Assembly: GCA_910576325.1 (NCBI GenBank)
Contig: CAJTIM010000021.1
Span: forward strand, 1 to 64,000
Length of the DNA: 64,000 nt
DNA from: Clostridia bacterium
GTDB lineage: Bacteria > Bacillota > Clostridia > Lachnospirales > Lachnospiraceae
Direction of reading: 5' to 3'
Shown here piece after piece: positions 1 through 8,027 of this stretch. The notes under the pieces are model-generated. The model had not been told where the DNA came from, made no database searches, and worked only from the letters and a program-made list of their open reading frames with translations. The position numbers and the translations under genes were made by a program. Positions within the stretch are counted from its first letter, which is position 1; each line of letters opens with the position of its first letter.

Positions 1-3
1 CCC

Positions 4-45
4 TTAGAATGTATTTACACCTTACGGTGCATGCTTACATTCTAA
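4..45. repeat. Long imperfect hairpin at left edge
   Basis: TTAGAATGTA (4-13) pairs exactly with TACATTCTAA (36-45), and CACC (18-21) pairs with GGTG (26-29) around a TTAC loop. No T-run follows, so it is not a clear intrinsic terminator. It may be part of another element flanking the AT-rich island; GGTTTCC then occurs three times between 60 and 113. Confidence 0.45.
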
Positions 46-113
46 AGGATATATGCTAATGGTTTCCAGCTCCGGAATGCCGGTTTCCTTAAAAACGGAT
101 TTGCGGTTTCCTA

Positions 114-701
114 TCACCGGACAGCAGGGGCACGGAAGCCGGAATATTCAGCCATAAAATATGGCAATATTTTTGTTAAATAAAAAAAATTCTTTTCATT
201 ATAATGCCCATACGGATCTGCCATTGAGCAATTCCATTTTCTTTTCGCTATGTCATCACATATTTCTAAATCGTTTACATTTTCAAAACCAGATGTTCTT
301 CTTTCAGCAATATATTCTAACCAAAATAATGAAGCTATGTAATTTTTATCAATCTCATCATTATCCAAAACACATTTATATAATTTAGGCATAAATGTCA
401 TATCTGTTATATGTCCCATTTCATGATACAAAGTTTTCTTTAGCAGTTTATAATTATTATTTTCTAATAAATCATTAATGTTCAAAGTTGGAAGTAACTC
501 ATATAATCTTGAAGTAACGATAATTTTCCTACTACTAAGTACTTTTCCATCTGTTTCATATGAGATATCTTCTTTAGAAATTAGCTCTATTTCCTCTAAA
601 GAAGATAAATGAAGATCGTTTCCATATTTGTCTAAGATTATATTAACCACTTCTTTTATAAAAACATCATATTTTGGATCATATAAACAATATACTTTCA
701 C
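114..701 (-). pseudogene. Zincin-like metallopeptidase, C-terminus probably truncated
   Basis: The reading frame has a HEMGH motif (HExxH zinc-binding, near residue 93) followed about 35 residues later by WLEYIAERR, whose Glu could be the third ligand. This resembles the small metallopeptidase-like proteins of Firmicute mobile elements. A GTG start at 701 fits a GGAG box six bases upstream. The last ten or so residues come from DNA with clearly higher GC than the rest of the gene, and the frame stops soon after ILPYFMAEYSG, so the native C-terminus was probably lost at a recombination joint near 155. Whether the shortened protein still works is unknown. It is the leftmost gene of the AT-rich island. 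Confidence 0.55.
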
Positions 702-904
702 CAAGTTCTCCTTAAATCAACTTATCACAATGTTTTGAAATACATAGACTATAATTTTCTACCAAATTTCATATAAATAAAATTTCCCCAATATTATCAT
801 GCCACTTGCAAAATGTCAATATATGGTATAAATTTGCCCTCAAAACACAAAATATTGTCTTTCCTCTCATGCTTCGCTTAGCAAGGACAATTTATAAACA
901 TATA

Positions 905-1093
905 TTATCTTACATTCACACATACTCTATCTGTAACATTATCGAACACAAAATCATCTACCCCCTCAATCATCAATACCCCTTGAAAATCTAATCTTTT
1001 TGCCAATTCATATAATTCCAACATTTCTAAATGATAATCATTCTCATTTAAATAAAAATATCCTCTTTTCCCAATGTTCACCTCGAAAAGCAT
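905..1093 (-). CDS. Possible small hypothetical protein
   Basis: A 62-residue frame with an acidic, mixed hydrophobic composition (GVLMIEGVDDFVFDNV) and no motif I recognise. No good ribosome-binding site precedes the ATG. It sits alone between the zincin fragment and the next minus-strand genes, so it could be a real small protein or chance. Confidence 0.25.
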   Translation of the reverse strand: MLFEVNIGKRGYFYLNENDYHLEMLELYELAKRLDFQGVLMIEGVDDFVFDNVTDRVCVNVR

Positions 1094-1431
1094 GCCGAAC
1101 CACTCATATTTAATATAATTCCTACTATTTTACTAGGATTTATAACAAAACAAAATCTGCTACTTTCTCAATATTTCCACAAGAAAATAGCAGATTATTT
1201 ATTACTTGACTGCTTCTAAATATGCTGCTTTATCGAACCTCACGAATATTTGTGTATATTTTCATATACTTTTGTTTGAGTTAAATAGCCTACATTCCGA
1301 AAACCTTTGATTTTCCTATGTTTTCTGGTTATATAGTCACTTATAACATGACTCCCACCGAACTTATAAAATTGCATACAGAAAAGCCATGCCACCACTG
1401 ACACAGCTTTCTCTCTAAATAAAAAATAACA
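1094..1431. other. Gene-poor gap with one terminator
   Basis: About 340 bp without a convincing gene. It contains a terminator (listed separately) and a minus-strand frame of 45 residues (1240-1377, beginning MQFYKFGGSHVIS) without a good ribosome-binding site; it might be a gene relic but no family is recognisable. Confidence 0.3.
1154..1196 (-). terminator. Intrinsic terminator for minus-strand genes
   Basis: AATCTGCTA (1154-1162) pairs with TAGCAGATT (1188-1196), the stem extending inward through TTTC/GAAA. On the minus strand it is followed by a TTTTGTTTTG tract. It would end transcription coming from the genes to its right. Confidence 0.6.
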
Positions 1432-1773
1432 CTACAACGGCCAATCATTAACCCGAAGTACACCCAACCCAAGCAGAAACCTAATTCCATCTTTTACACC
1501 TTGCATATAGGCCCCTTCCAACTCATAATTCTCCTTTTCAATCTCCTTATCATAATACTGACGTATGACAGCCTGTTCCTCTTGATCCAGTTTCTTAAGC
1601 AACACATCAACTATCTTTTCATCCTTTTCCTGTTGCTGACACAATTCTATGTACTCTGAATTGCTTCTATTGACACGCTCTAAGGCAGCATCAATCCTTG
1701 AAGTAATTAAGCTCTTCCAACTGTTACGGCTGTTTCTAGCTGCTTTCTCAGTCCATTTTGTTTGTTCTCCCAT
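1432..1773 (-). CDS. Hypothetical protein of mobile elements
   Basis: A 113-residue charged protein, probably helical throughout, ending in a glycine-containing segment (GAYMQGVKDGIRFLLGLG) that resembles the C-terminus of small Lachnospiraceae proteins of unknown function. The start at 1773 follows AGAGG; a longer frame to 1830 would need a TTG with poor spacing. No function can be assigned. Confidence 0.55.
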   Translation of the reverse strand: MGEQTKWTEKAARNSRNSWKSLITSRIDAALERVNRSNSEYIELCQQQEKDEKIVDVLLKKLDQEEQAVIRQYYDKEIEKENYELEGAYMQGVKDGIRFLLGLGVLRVNDWPL

Positions 1774-1951
1774 AATATTAATACCTCTCTTTCCTCTGTA
1801 TTGTATCTTCTCCAATTTTTCTTTATTCAAAGTTCCTATAATATTACCCTTGCATTTAGCTTGAACTTATCGCAATGCTGGCAGTAATAGACATGATCCA
1901 CTTCCCTTCTTACATAATCCAGAGCATACATAATATAAGCAAGGTATTTAC

Positions 1952-2302
1952 CTATCTGTTTCCATTTGCTGAATCCTCTATTTTTACCTTCAAAATAGCT
2001 AATGGATAATTTTCTATCATACTCAAAAATTGCTCTATTTTATAATCGCTTGGTACATATCCAACTCTAAACGCAAAAACTCCTAAATCATTCCATAGCC
2101 AACAATGGCAGCCACCATACCTGGTATAAGTAACTTCAAAAAACAGATTAGAATATTGGTCATCCTGTAGAATGTCTCCAATTGAATATAAACTCTTTTT
2201 ACGACATATAGCTTCTTTGTCTCTATCCATCCAGAGACATTTCTTTTTTACAACTTCTAAATCCTTAAAGTTAATATCATTAATTATCATTGTTTTTTCC
2301 AT
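1952..2302 (-). CDS. Hypothetical protein
   Basis: A 116-residue soluble protein with GGAG ten bases before its ATG. It is rich in aromatic residues in the middle (TRYGGCHCWLWNDLGVFAFR), suggesting a compact beta-rich fold, but I recognise no family. It lies in a row of small minus-strand genes downstream of the recombinase. Confidence 0.5.
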   Translation of the reverse strand: MEKTMIINDINFKDLEVVKKKCLWMDRDKEAICRKKSLYSIGDILQDDQYSNLFFEVTYTRYGGCHCWLWNDLGVFAFRVGYVPSDYKIEQFLSMIENYPLAILKVKIEDSANGNR

Positions 2303-2326
2303 ACTTTATCATCTCCATTTTTCATT

Positions 2327-2509
2327 CTACCTACATATTTTCTCTATTACCTGTTGTAACCGTTCCCTTCCATCCTGCACATAATACAAATTCTCTCCAA
2401 TCTTCAAATGTTGCTTTTTCTCATGTGCCATAATAACCTTTTGTTCATAAAGACTTATTCCAACAGCTACACCTGTACAAAATGCTTCACTTTCCAATAA
2501 TTCTTTCAA
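2327..2509 (-). CDS. Small hypothetical protein
   Basis: Roughly 60 residues. The best ribosome-binding site (GGAGG at eight bases) points to a TTG start at 2509; an ATG at 2524 lacks a site. The sequence begins LKELLESEAFCTGVAVGIS and is otherwise charged. No family recognised. Confidence 0.4.
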   Translation of the reverse strand: MKELLESEAFCTGVAVGISLYEQKVIMAHEKKQHLKIGENLYYVQDGRERLQQVIEKICR

Positions 2510-2655
2510 TATACATTCCTCCATGATTTAAAATTTTGTCTACTATATTAATTCCAGATTTACTTACTTTGATTTCAACTTTCCACCTCCATTTCTTAAT
2601 TAGTGATTCTCCAAAGTTCCGCAAATTTTCCACAAAATTAAAGCTGTTTAATAAA

Positions 2656-3294
2656 TCATTTCACTTTTAGAATCCCTACATATTTATAGAAGGTGCTCAC
2701 TGCTATACCTTGCAATTTTGCAAACTGTACAACCGTAATGCTTCCATATTCTCCAGATTGGAGCTTGTCATATTCCTTAATAAATTCCTTCGGCACCCCC
2801 GTAACTGGTCTACCCAATTTCTTACCTTTTGCCTTTGCCACTTGCAAACCCTGCATAATCCTATCATGTATCTTTTCTTTTTCCTGTTGCGCTATATGTG
2901 CCTTTAATGTAACAAAAATATCAATTATCATCTTTGACAGACTATCATCATTCATCTTTTCCCAATCATTCAGAAATGGAACATCCAGAGCAACAACTCT
3001 AATGCCTTTCGATTGTAAGTCCTTAATTTCCATAATCACATCATCCGCATTTCTTCCCAGACGATCTACATCGGAAATAATTAGCGTGTCACCATTTCGG
3101 AACTGTTTCTTCATATTATGATAGTTTGGTCTGTTATCTGCTTTCGTTCCACCAGTAATGACATCCGAAATAAATTCATCAATATTGAATCCATTATTCA
3201 CAGAATATTCAATGATGGTTTGTTTCTGCCTATCCATCTTTTGGGTTTTATGGTTAGTTGATATTCTCATATAGGCAAATATTTTGTTTTCCAT
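2656..3294 (-). CDS. Serine recombinase, resolvase/invertase family
   Basis: Site-specific recombinase of the small serine family, which cuts and rejoins DNA through a serine-DNA intermediate. The N-terminus reads IFAYMRISTNHKTQ, with the catalytic Ser in the YxRxS motif, followed by ISDVDRLGRNADDV, the conserved arginine-bearing DRLGR segment. The C-terminal part (GKKLGRPVTGVPKEF, then an HTH near SITVVQFAKLQGIAVSTFYKY) matches the DNA-binding domain. At 212 residues it is the usual resolvase/invertase length, not a large integrase. The start at 3294 is fixed by GGAGG; the frame extends to 3390 without support. It may resolve multimers, invert DNA or mobilise this island; its sites were not identified. 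Confidence 0.9.
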   Translation of the reverse strand: MENKIFAYMRISTNHKTQKMDRQKQTIIEYSVNNGFNIDEFISDVITGGTKADNRPNYHNMKKQFRNGDTLIISDVDRLGRNADDVIMEIKDLQSKGIRVVALDVPFLNDWEKMNDDSLSKMIIDIFVTLKAHIAQQEKEKIHDRIMQGLQVAKAKGKKLGRPVTGVPKEFIKEYDKLQSGEYGSITVVQFAKLQGIAVSTFYKYVGILKVK

Positions 3295-3508
3295 CCTAAT
3301 ACCTCCACAAAATCCATAACTATTTTCATGTAAGATTTTCTTCCCCATTTCTTTATAAAATGATGCAATAACTACCCTACACGAAATCAAATGTTTTCGT
3401 ATAAGGTCAATTCAACAAGTTCCATTGTCTTTTTCTCCATTTTCGCCTATACTACTATTGAAACATGCTCATTTTCCAAGATACACAATAAATTTTAGGG
3501 AGTTGATT

Positions 3509-3790
3509 GTGATAGATATAGAAATCAGAAAACCAAATCGAATAAAAGACTTTTTCCACAAACTACATAGCAGACTAGAAGATATACTATTTTCCATCAT
3601 CCAGAAGTTACCGGAACGCTTTATCCCCTCTATACTCATGGACTGGATGGAGCAATATTTAAACAACCATATTAACCAACTACAACAGGAAACTATCAAA
3701 CAGAATTGGAAAAACGTCTATCTCCAAAAAGCTGTTACTGAAATCCATCATAAGCAGCAGGACATAAAAGAAACACCTTCAGATGATTGA
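3509..3790 (+). CDS. Small hypothetical protein next to recombinase
   Basis: A 93-residue basic, amphipathic protein starting at a GTG six bases after AGGGAG; the same frame opens at 3425 but has no ribosome-binding site there. It starts VIDIEIRKPNRIKDFFHKL and ends with a Gln/Lys-rich tail. It is transcribed divergently from the serine recombinase. I do not recognise a family; a role as accessory or regulatory factor for the recombinase is only a guess from position. Confidence 0.5.
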   Translation: MIDIEIRKPNRIKDFFHKLHSRLEDILFSIIQKLPERFIPSILMDWMEQYLNNHINQLQQETIKQNWKNVYLQKAVTEIHHKQQDIKETPSDD

Positions 3791-3831
3791 TTCATCCGTT
3801 GGTGCTTCTTCTTTCGCCATAAATCATACTT

Positions 3832-4245
3832 TTATAACTTTAAATAATCTTCCGGTAAAATTGCTTTTACTTCTGACATTTTATAGTCTGCTATATTCCT
3901 TGTTATAATATATTCCGCTCCATATGCTTTTGCGCATTCCATCTGCAAGCAGTCCTCAAAGTCAGAAAAATCTTCATTCCGTAGTCCTGACAATAATTTA
4001 TTCTTGTCTATCCCTTCAATATCAAAGATTGTACATAAGCCAGACAATATTTCCCGTCTCTCTTTTGCATCATAATCTTTCCTTAATATGAAAAACATAT
4101 TGGAAATTGAATGAGCGGCAATACAGCCTTTTGTATTTCCCTCTGTACAAGTAAGCATAACTTTCTTTGCTTCCTCATAAAATGGCTTTCTTGTAAGTAG
4201 ATAGTCCAGCAACACATTTGTATCAATAAGAATCCTATTTACCAT
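3832..4245 (-). CDS. PIN-domain toxin (VapC-like)
   Basis: PIN-domain ribonuclease, 137 residues. The start reads RILIDTNVLLDYLL with the first acidic ligand, and later acidic residues (the DFSDFEDCLQ segment, then AEYIITRNIADY) sit where PIN proteins hold their metal site. The start at 4245 overlaps the end of the upstream gene by 11 bases, typical of translational coupling in toxin-antitoxin pairs. It probably cleaves RNA when freed from the partner. The family call is firm; the target is unknown. Confidence 0.85.
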   Translation of the reverse strand: MVNRILIDTNVLLDYLLTRKPFYEEAKKVMLTCTEGNTKGCIAAHSISNMFFILRKDYDAKERREILSGLCTIFDIEGIDKNKLLSGLRNEDFSDFEDCLQMECAKAYGAEYIITRNIADYKMSEVKAILPEDYLKL

Positions 4246-4459
4246 ATTTTTCTTCCCTATAAGAAGCCAACTCAGCATCATAATCAGTAACGGTTCCTTT
4301 TTTGCGTAACTGTTCTAATCTTGTAAATGCCTCCTTCCTTTCTGATTGGTTATCATTATATAGGCCGTTAACCCCTTGCATAATCTGTAAAATAAAGCTC
4401 ACTTTATCTTCTGGCAATTTTTCCAATTCTTTCATGGCTGTCTGCCGTAAAGCTGTCAT
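4235..4459 (-). CDS. Antitoxin partner of PIN toxin
   Basis: A 74-residue protein directly upstream of and overlapping the PIN toxin. It starts MTALRQTAMKELEKLPEDKV at an ATG eight bases after GGAGG and ends in an acidic, basic-mixed tail (DYDAELASYREEKYGK) of the kind that wraps a toxin. The N-terminal helix-rich part is probably the DNA-binding/dimerisation region that autoregulates the pair. The antitoxin role is inferred from position and size. Confidence 0.75.
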   Translation of the reverse strand: MTALRQTAMKELEKLPEDKVSFILQIMQGVNGLYNDNQSERKEAFTRLEQLRKKGTVTDYDAELASYREEKYGK

Positions 4460-4738
4460 AGGTAATACCTCCAATCCTTGTTATATTTATTCTATACTGT
4501 TTTTCCTTGGTATATTGGCAATTTTACACAGGAAACCGCCTTTCCTCTTGTCAAATATTGTATTTATTATAACATCTTTCTAATAGATAAACAATCATAA
4601 CATTTTAGTAATAGGAGCTGCGTTTTCGCTATTCTACATTGTACATATCATTAATCTTTCCATTTAATAAGGATTACCTGTATATAGGCAGCCCCTATTA
4701 CAATCTCTTCTTTAATAAATTATTATTGTCTCGACTAC

Positions 4739-4960
4739 TTAGTCATCAGCTTTATGGCCTGTTTCATATGCACCTTCCATATGTATTTTTATTTTCTTCC
4801 CAAGGTTCCAAAATTCTTCCGCTCTCGCTTTTAAAGATTCAGACATGCCTTTGGTCGGTGAATGTTTCTTTGATATATCCAACAGTTCATTTCCATACAT
4901 CATACAGGCTACATGAATTAACTGTAATTCCTCCTGAGTAAAATTGATTCTTTTATCCAT
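4739..4960 (-). CDS. Hypothetical protein of mobile elements
   Basis: A 73-residue protein beginning MDKRINFTQEELQLIHVACM, with an AAGGGG box upstream. It is likely helical (two predicted helices with a Lys-rich second half). Proteins of this kind recur in Lachnospiraceae mobile elements but have no known job. It belongs to the same minus-strand series as the three genes to its right. Confidence 0.55.
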   Translation of the reverse strand: MDKRINFTQEELQLIHVACMMYGNELLDISKKHSPTKGMSESLKARAEEFWNLGKKIKIHMEGAYETGHKADD

Positions 4961-4981
4961 AATCTTTTCCCCTTATATATA

Positions 4982-5221
4982 TCAGCCGCAAAACCCACAG
5001 AAACAAGCCGCTTTCCATAAGATATTATTTGCAAGCTTCCGTTTGTGTTCGACTTCTTCCCTTGCTTTCTGCTCCAATCTGTCCATTAATTCAAGCTGTA
5101 CATCCATCTCTATGTATTCCACCATTTGAACTGGTGTTAGTTGATGATAGAAAGTCCTCTTGTTCCTATCGATAATATCTGTTCCATCTGGACAAACAAC
5201 AATTCCAAAATCAAAATACAT
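4982..5221 (-). CDS. Hypothetical protein
   Basis: A 79-residue protein. The ATG at 5221 is the best start because GGTGGAG precedes it; a GTG three codons upstream would overlap that site. The C-terminus is cysteine-rich (CFCGFCG) after a charged helix, suggesting metal binding or membrane/thiol contact at the tail. No family recognised with confidence. Confidence 0.5.
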   Translation of the reverse strand: MYFDFGIVVCPDGTDIIDRNKRTFYHQLTPVQMVEYIEMDVQLELMDRLEQKAREEVEHKRKLANNILWKAACFCGFCG

Positions 5222-5257
5222 AATCTCCACCCTTTCCGTTATTTGTTATTAGACTAA

Positions 5258-5614
5258 TTATCCCACCGCACACCTGTTATATTTTCTGTTACTGTCTCCA
5301 TATTCTCCATTTATCTGCCTAAAATATCCATCCAAGCTAAATGGATACGATCTGCTCTGCAAACAGACACATTTCCCATTCTTCAAGACTGTTGTTTCCG
5401 CTATCACAACATTATTGGTCAAAGATAAATAATTCCTGATAATGCTTTCTAAGGATTTCCGCAAACTGCTATAAGCAGTATCTATATAATGCTTGGAGCT
5501 TTTATTTCCTTCATTTACGAAAAAGACTATTCTATATGAAAATCTGTCTTCAACCATATTATTAGCTGTACATCCCCGGTTTATATCCGTAACAATGTCT
5601 GATACTGTATACAT
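5258..5614 (-). CDS. Hypothetical protein
   Basis: A 118-residue soluble protein starting MYTVSDIVTDINRGCT at an ATG with GGAGA seven bases upstream. No motif recognised. It follows the DUF262 gene by about 50 bp on the same strand and may be co-transcribed with it. Confidence 0.5.
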   Translation of the reverse strand: MYTVSDIVTDINRGCTANNMVEDRFSYRIVFFVNEGNKSSKHYIDTAYSSLRKSLESIIRNYLSLTNNVVIAETTVLKNGKCVCLQSRSYPFSLDGYFRQINGEYGDSNRKYNRCAVG

Positions 5615-5669
5615 ATTATTTTCTCCGTTTCTTATCATAGAAGGGGAAGAATAAACCTCCCCCTATCCG

Positions 5670-6764
5670 CTATGCTGCCTTTCTATTTTCCATGAAATAT
5701 TGTTCCATCACTTTTACAAGATAATCAATTTTTCCATGTACCACGCTTGAATCTCTTGTTGATTTGTTCATATCCCATGTTTCCCATGTCTTTTTATCAA
5801 TTTCCATCTGGTTTCCTCCGTTTATAAACCACTTGAGGAACTCCCCAAACTCTTCATCTTTCCGTCCTGACTCAACTAATGCTTTGAAAACCGTAACAAA
5901 TATATGCGCATGTTTACTGTTGAATAATGACCTAATATCCTTTGTTTTTTCCACTGATGCGGTTAGCCTTACCAGCAGATTATTCAGGTTATCAAAATCG
6001 GAAATGCTTGCATTTTCATTCAATGCTTTGAAATTCGTTTTCGTATCCTTCCGATACAAGTCAGGATAGCTGCAAAGTAACGCTGTTTCACTGATTACAC
6101 GTTCCAGTGTCCCGTTTTTCTTGTCATTACGGCTACAGTTATACACATCAAGGAAAAAGCGGTTTTCTGCAATATTACGTATCTCCGATGCAAATTCATC
6201 CATATACGTAAATCCTTTTTGTGCCGTATTCATGGCCGTATGATTGTTATATTTGCGGACTAACTTCGAAATTTCCGTTGTATCACAATCTTGGTGTATG
6301 GCAACCTCAATCTGATAACCATCGAACCGATCCTTTAGTTCCTCTGGAAGCTGATTATAGGTCTTGTTGCGGATGTCGTATTCTACAGATTCCCATAAAA
6401 TTTCTCCCTGTTCATCTCGCTTCGGGTTTCCGTTTTCGTCTAAAATTTTCCGCTGATAGGTTACAATGGATTCATCCAGATTTTTTGTAATTCTGGTATT
6501 AGCATAGCGGAACATGGAAAGAGTGCTTGAACGTTGGAGACCATCTATGATCCATTGTTTTGTGATTCCATTTACAATCTCTTCTCCAAGGATGATAGGC
6601 GGAATATAATTTTCCGTAAGCACCGTGAAAATCAATTCATTGACCATGTTAGAATTCCACTGACCGGATCTTCTCTGGCATTCCTGGTCGCTTCTAATCG
6701 TCTCTGCCTTCATCAGCTTTAAGTACTGATCTAAACTGTAGGTCTGTTTTCTAATCTTTGCCAT
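5670..6764 (-). CDS. DUF262 domain protein (GmrSD N-terminal-like)
   Basis: A 364-residue protein whose N-terminal half carries the DUF262 signature: IRSDQECQRRSGQW early on, and WIIDGLQRSSTL (near residues 66-77), the variant of the DGQQR motif. In the Mrr-type enzyme GmrS this ParB-like fold hydrolyses nucleotide; here no C-terminal HNH nuclease domain is visible, so cleavage of DNA by this protein alone is not supported. The start at 6764 follows GGAGGG. It sits 25 bp downstream of a sigma-like gene and probably shares its transcript. Function may be defence, regulation or maintenance of the element; not resolved. Confidence 0.7.
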   Translation of the reverse strand: MAKIRKQTYSLDQYLKLMKAETIRSDQECQRRSGQWNSNMVNELIFTVLTENYIPPIILGEEIVNGITKQWIIDGLQRSSTLSMFRYANTRITKNLDESIVTYQRKILDENGNPKRDEQGEILWESVEYDIRNKTYNQLPEELKDRFDGYQIEVAIHQDCDTTEISKLVRKYNNHTAMNTAQKGFTYMDEFASEIRNIAENRFFLDVYNCSRNDKKNGTLERVISETALLCSYPDLYRKDTKTNFKALNENASISDFDNLNNLLVRLTASVEKTKDIRSLFNSKHAHIFVTVFKALVESGRKDEEFGEFLKWFINGGNQMEIDKKTWETWDMNKSTRDSSVVHGKIDYLVKVMEQYFMENRKAA

Positions 6765-6788
6765 TATGTTTCCCTCCATCTCTTAAAA

Positions 6789-7376
6789 TTAAAATAAAAT
6801 TTTTACATTCTCGTAGCTTCTCATGGTCTGCATGTTATCTGCATATCTCTTTTCAGAAATTTCTAATATCCGGCATATCTCATTAACCTTATATCCATCT
6901 ATCAAAAGATTTAAGATGTTTACCTGTTCATTGGATAACCTTGAAATGTACTGCTGCACCTTATCCCGGTACTGTCCGTTTTCCTGTCTTTTAGTCGCTT
7001 CTTCAAAGGTGTCAAAATCGGATGGCAAAAAATCCAATAAACTGCACTCCTCCGCATTCTCATTAATTCCGTCCAGTGACACAGAGTACCTATCCGCTTT
7101 ACGCTTTTCACGATTTCTTCTCGTTATTTCCGTCATGATTTTGTTTGACAAACAAGAATGCAAAAACCCATCAAATGACTTTGTACGGTCATACCGCTTT
7201 ATAACATCTACAAAAACCTCATTAGCAAGCGAATAAAAATCATCTTTGTCTTTATTTGACAAGCCGCCAAACTTAAATAGTATCTTGTCTACTGTATTAC
7301 GCAGTTTTTTAGCATTATCGGCGTAATACAAATCTAAAATATTAGGCTGTAATACCGCTAAATCCGCACCTGACAT
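6789..7376 (-). CDS. Sigma-70-like RNA polymerase factor
   Basis: A 195-residue protein with a region-2-like N-terminal half (DDFYSLANEVFVDVIKRYD, then SFDGFLHSCLSNKIMTEITR) and a region-4 helix-turn-helix (LSNEQVNILNLLIDGYKVNE followed by ICRILEISEKRY). This is the layout of small sigma-70 family factors. It probably directs transcription of element genes, possibly the DUF262 gene immediately downstream. AAGGAG lies about 12 bases before the start, slightly distant. The family call is good; the target promoter was not identified. Confidence 0.75.
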   Translation of the reverse strand: MSGADLAVLQPNILDLYYADNAKKLRNTVDKILFKFGGLSNKDKDDFYSLANEVFVDVIKRYDRTKSFDGFLHSCLSNKIMTEITRRNREKRKADRYSVSLDGINENAEECSLLDFLPSDFDTFEEATKRQENGQYRDKVQQYISRLSNEQVNILNLLIDGYKVNEICRILEISEKRYADNMQTMRSYENVKILF

Positions 7377-7447
7377 AATTACTATTAACTCCTTTCCAAA
7401 ATGATTTTGTATGAATTGTTTATTGATTCAATGGCCTATTGAATTAG

Positions 7448-7473
7448 TAGGCGTGCAGGGAATCGAACCCTAC
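7448..7473 (-). other. Isolated tRNA T-arm-like sequence
   Basis: On the minus strand GTAGGGTTCGATTCCCTGC matches the T-arm consensus of a tRNA (GGTTCGATTCC), followed by an acceptor-like CACGCCT. No matching 5' acceptor, D-arm or anticodon arm lies upstream, so it is a fragment and not a tRNA gene. It may be a captured attachment-site piece or a tRNA mimic in the 3' region of the neighbouring small gene. Confidence 0.45.
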
Positions 7474-7497
7474 AAAAACCATTCGCCCATCCTTTGA

Positions 7498-7647
7498 TTA
7501 CCTGCTTTCTTTCCTCAGCTTGTCCTGATGCCATTTAACAGAACCGCCGGGAAAATTTGTCTTCTCCTGATAAATACTTGATTTTCCTACTCTGTCAATA
7601 ACATTGTCTTTCTTCGTGACCGCAATTCTAACTGTTTGTGTCTGCAT
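7498..7647 (-). CDS. Small basic protein, 49 residues
   Basis: A short frame beginning MQTQTVRIAVTKKDNVIDRV and ending KLRKESR, with AAGGAAGG upstream of the ATG (about ten bases). It contains a GGSVKWHQDK segment. It is one of a string of small minus-strand genes upstream of the sigma factor. Function unknown; the ribosome-binding site and clean spacing argue that it is real. Confidence 0.5.
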   Translation of the reverse strand: MQTQTVRIAVTKKDNVIDRVGKSSIYQEKTNFPGGSVKWHQDKLRKESR

Positions 7648-7694
7648 TTTCGCTATTCCTTCCTTATTGATTTGTAATTGTGGGAATCATCCCG

Positions 7695-7714
7695 ACTACC
7701 CTTGTTTGGGTAGT
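7695..7714 (-). other. Hairpin in leader between two small genes
   Basis: ACTACCC (7695-7701) pairs perfectly with GGGTAGT (7708-7714) around a six-base loop, in the 105-bp gap between the two small genes. No T-run follows, so it could stabilise or regulate the message instead of ending it. Confidence 0.35.
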
Positions 7715-7752
7715 TTCGCCGGCTCTCTCCGTTGCTCTTCAGGGGATTTATA

Positions 7753-7932
7753 TTAATCTAAATTAGGGCAAAGACCTAAACCTCCGTCTATTCTTGGAAG
7801 CCGTCTATAAGCTCCACGATGCGGACAGTTTGCCTTGTCACAGATCAAACAATTGCATTTCTGATACTGTTCATAGGTCATCTTGTAATTGGTATTGTTT
7901 TCAAATTCTTCTCTTGTCATGGTGATCGTCAT
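7753..7932 (-). CDS. Small cysteine-rich protein, 59 residues
   Basis: A compact frame that starts at an ATG seven bases after GGAGG. Residues 26-36 read CNCLICDKANC and another Cys lies near the C-terminus (GLGLCPNLD). The CxCxxC-type cluster suggests a small zinc-binding protein. It lies between the sigma/DUF262 genes and the next coiled-coil gene. No named family recognised. Confidence 0.6.
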   Translation of the reverse strand: MTITMTREEFENNTNYKMTYEQYQKCNCLICDKANCPHRGAYRRLPRIDGGLGLCPNLD

Positions 7933-8027
7933 GATGTGTACCTCCTTATATTTTGGCTACCTCTTGCCCCTTGTGGGACAAGAACGCTTACGGCTTAAAG
8001 CCCTGTTTATAGTTGCCGTGACAACTG

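Noticed and set aside
1240-1377. 45-codon minus-strand frame beginning MQFYKFGGSHVIS
   Set aside because: No good ribosome-binding site and no family match. It could be a relic but cannot be supported.
2656-3294. Large serine integrase of an ICE
   Set aside because: The protein is only 212 residues and lacks the long zinc/coiled-coil C-terminal part; it is of resolvase/invertase size.
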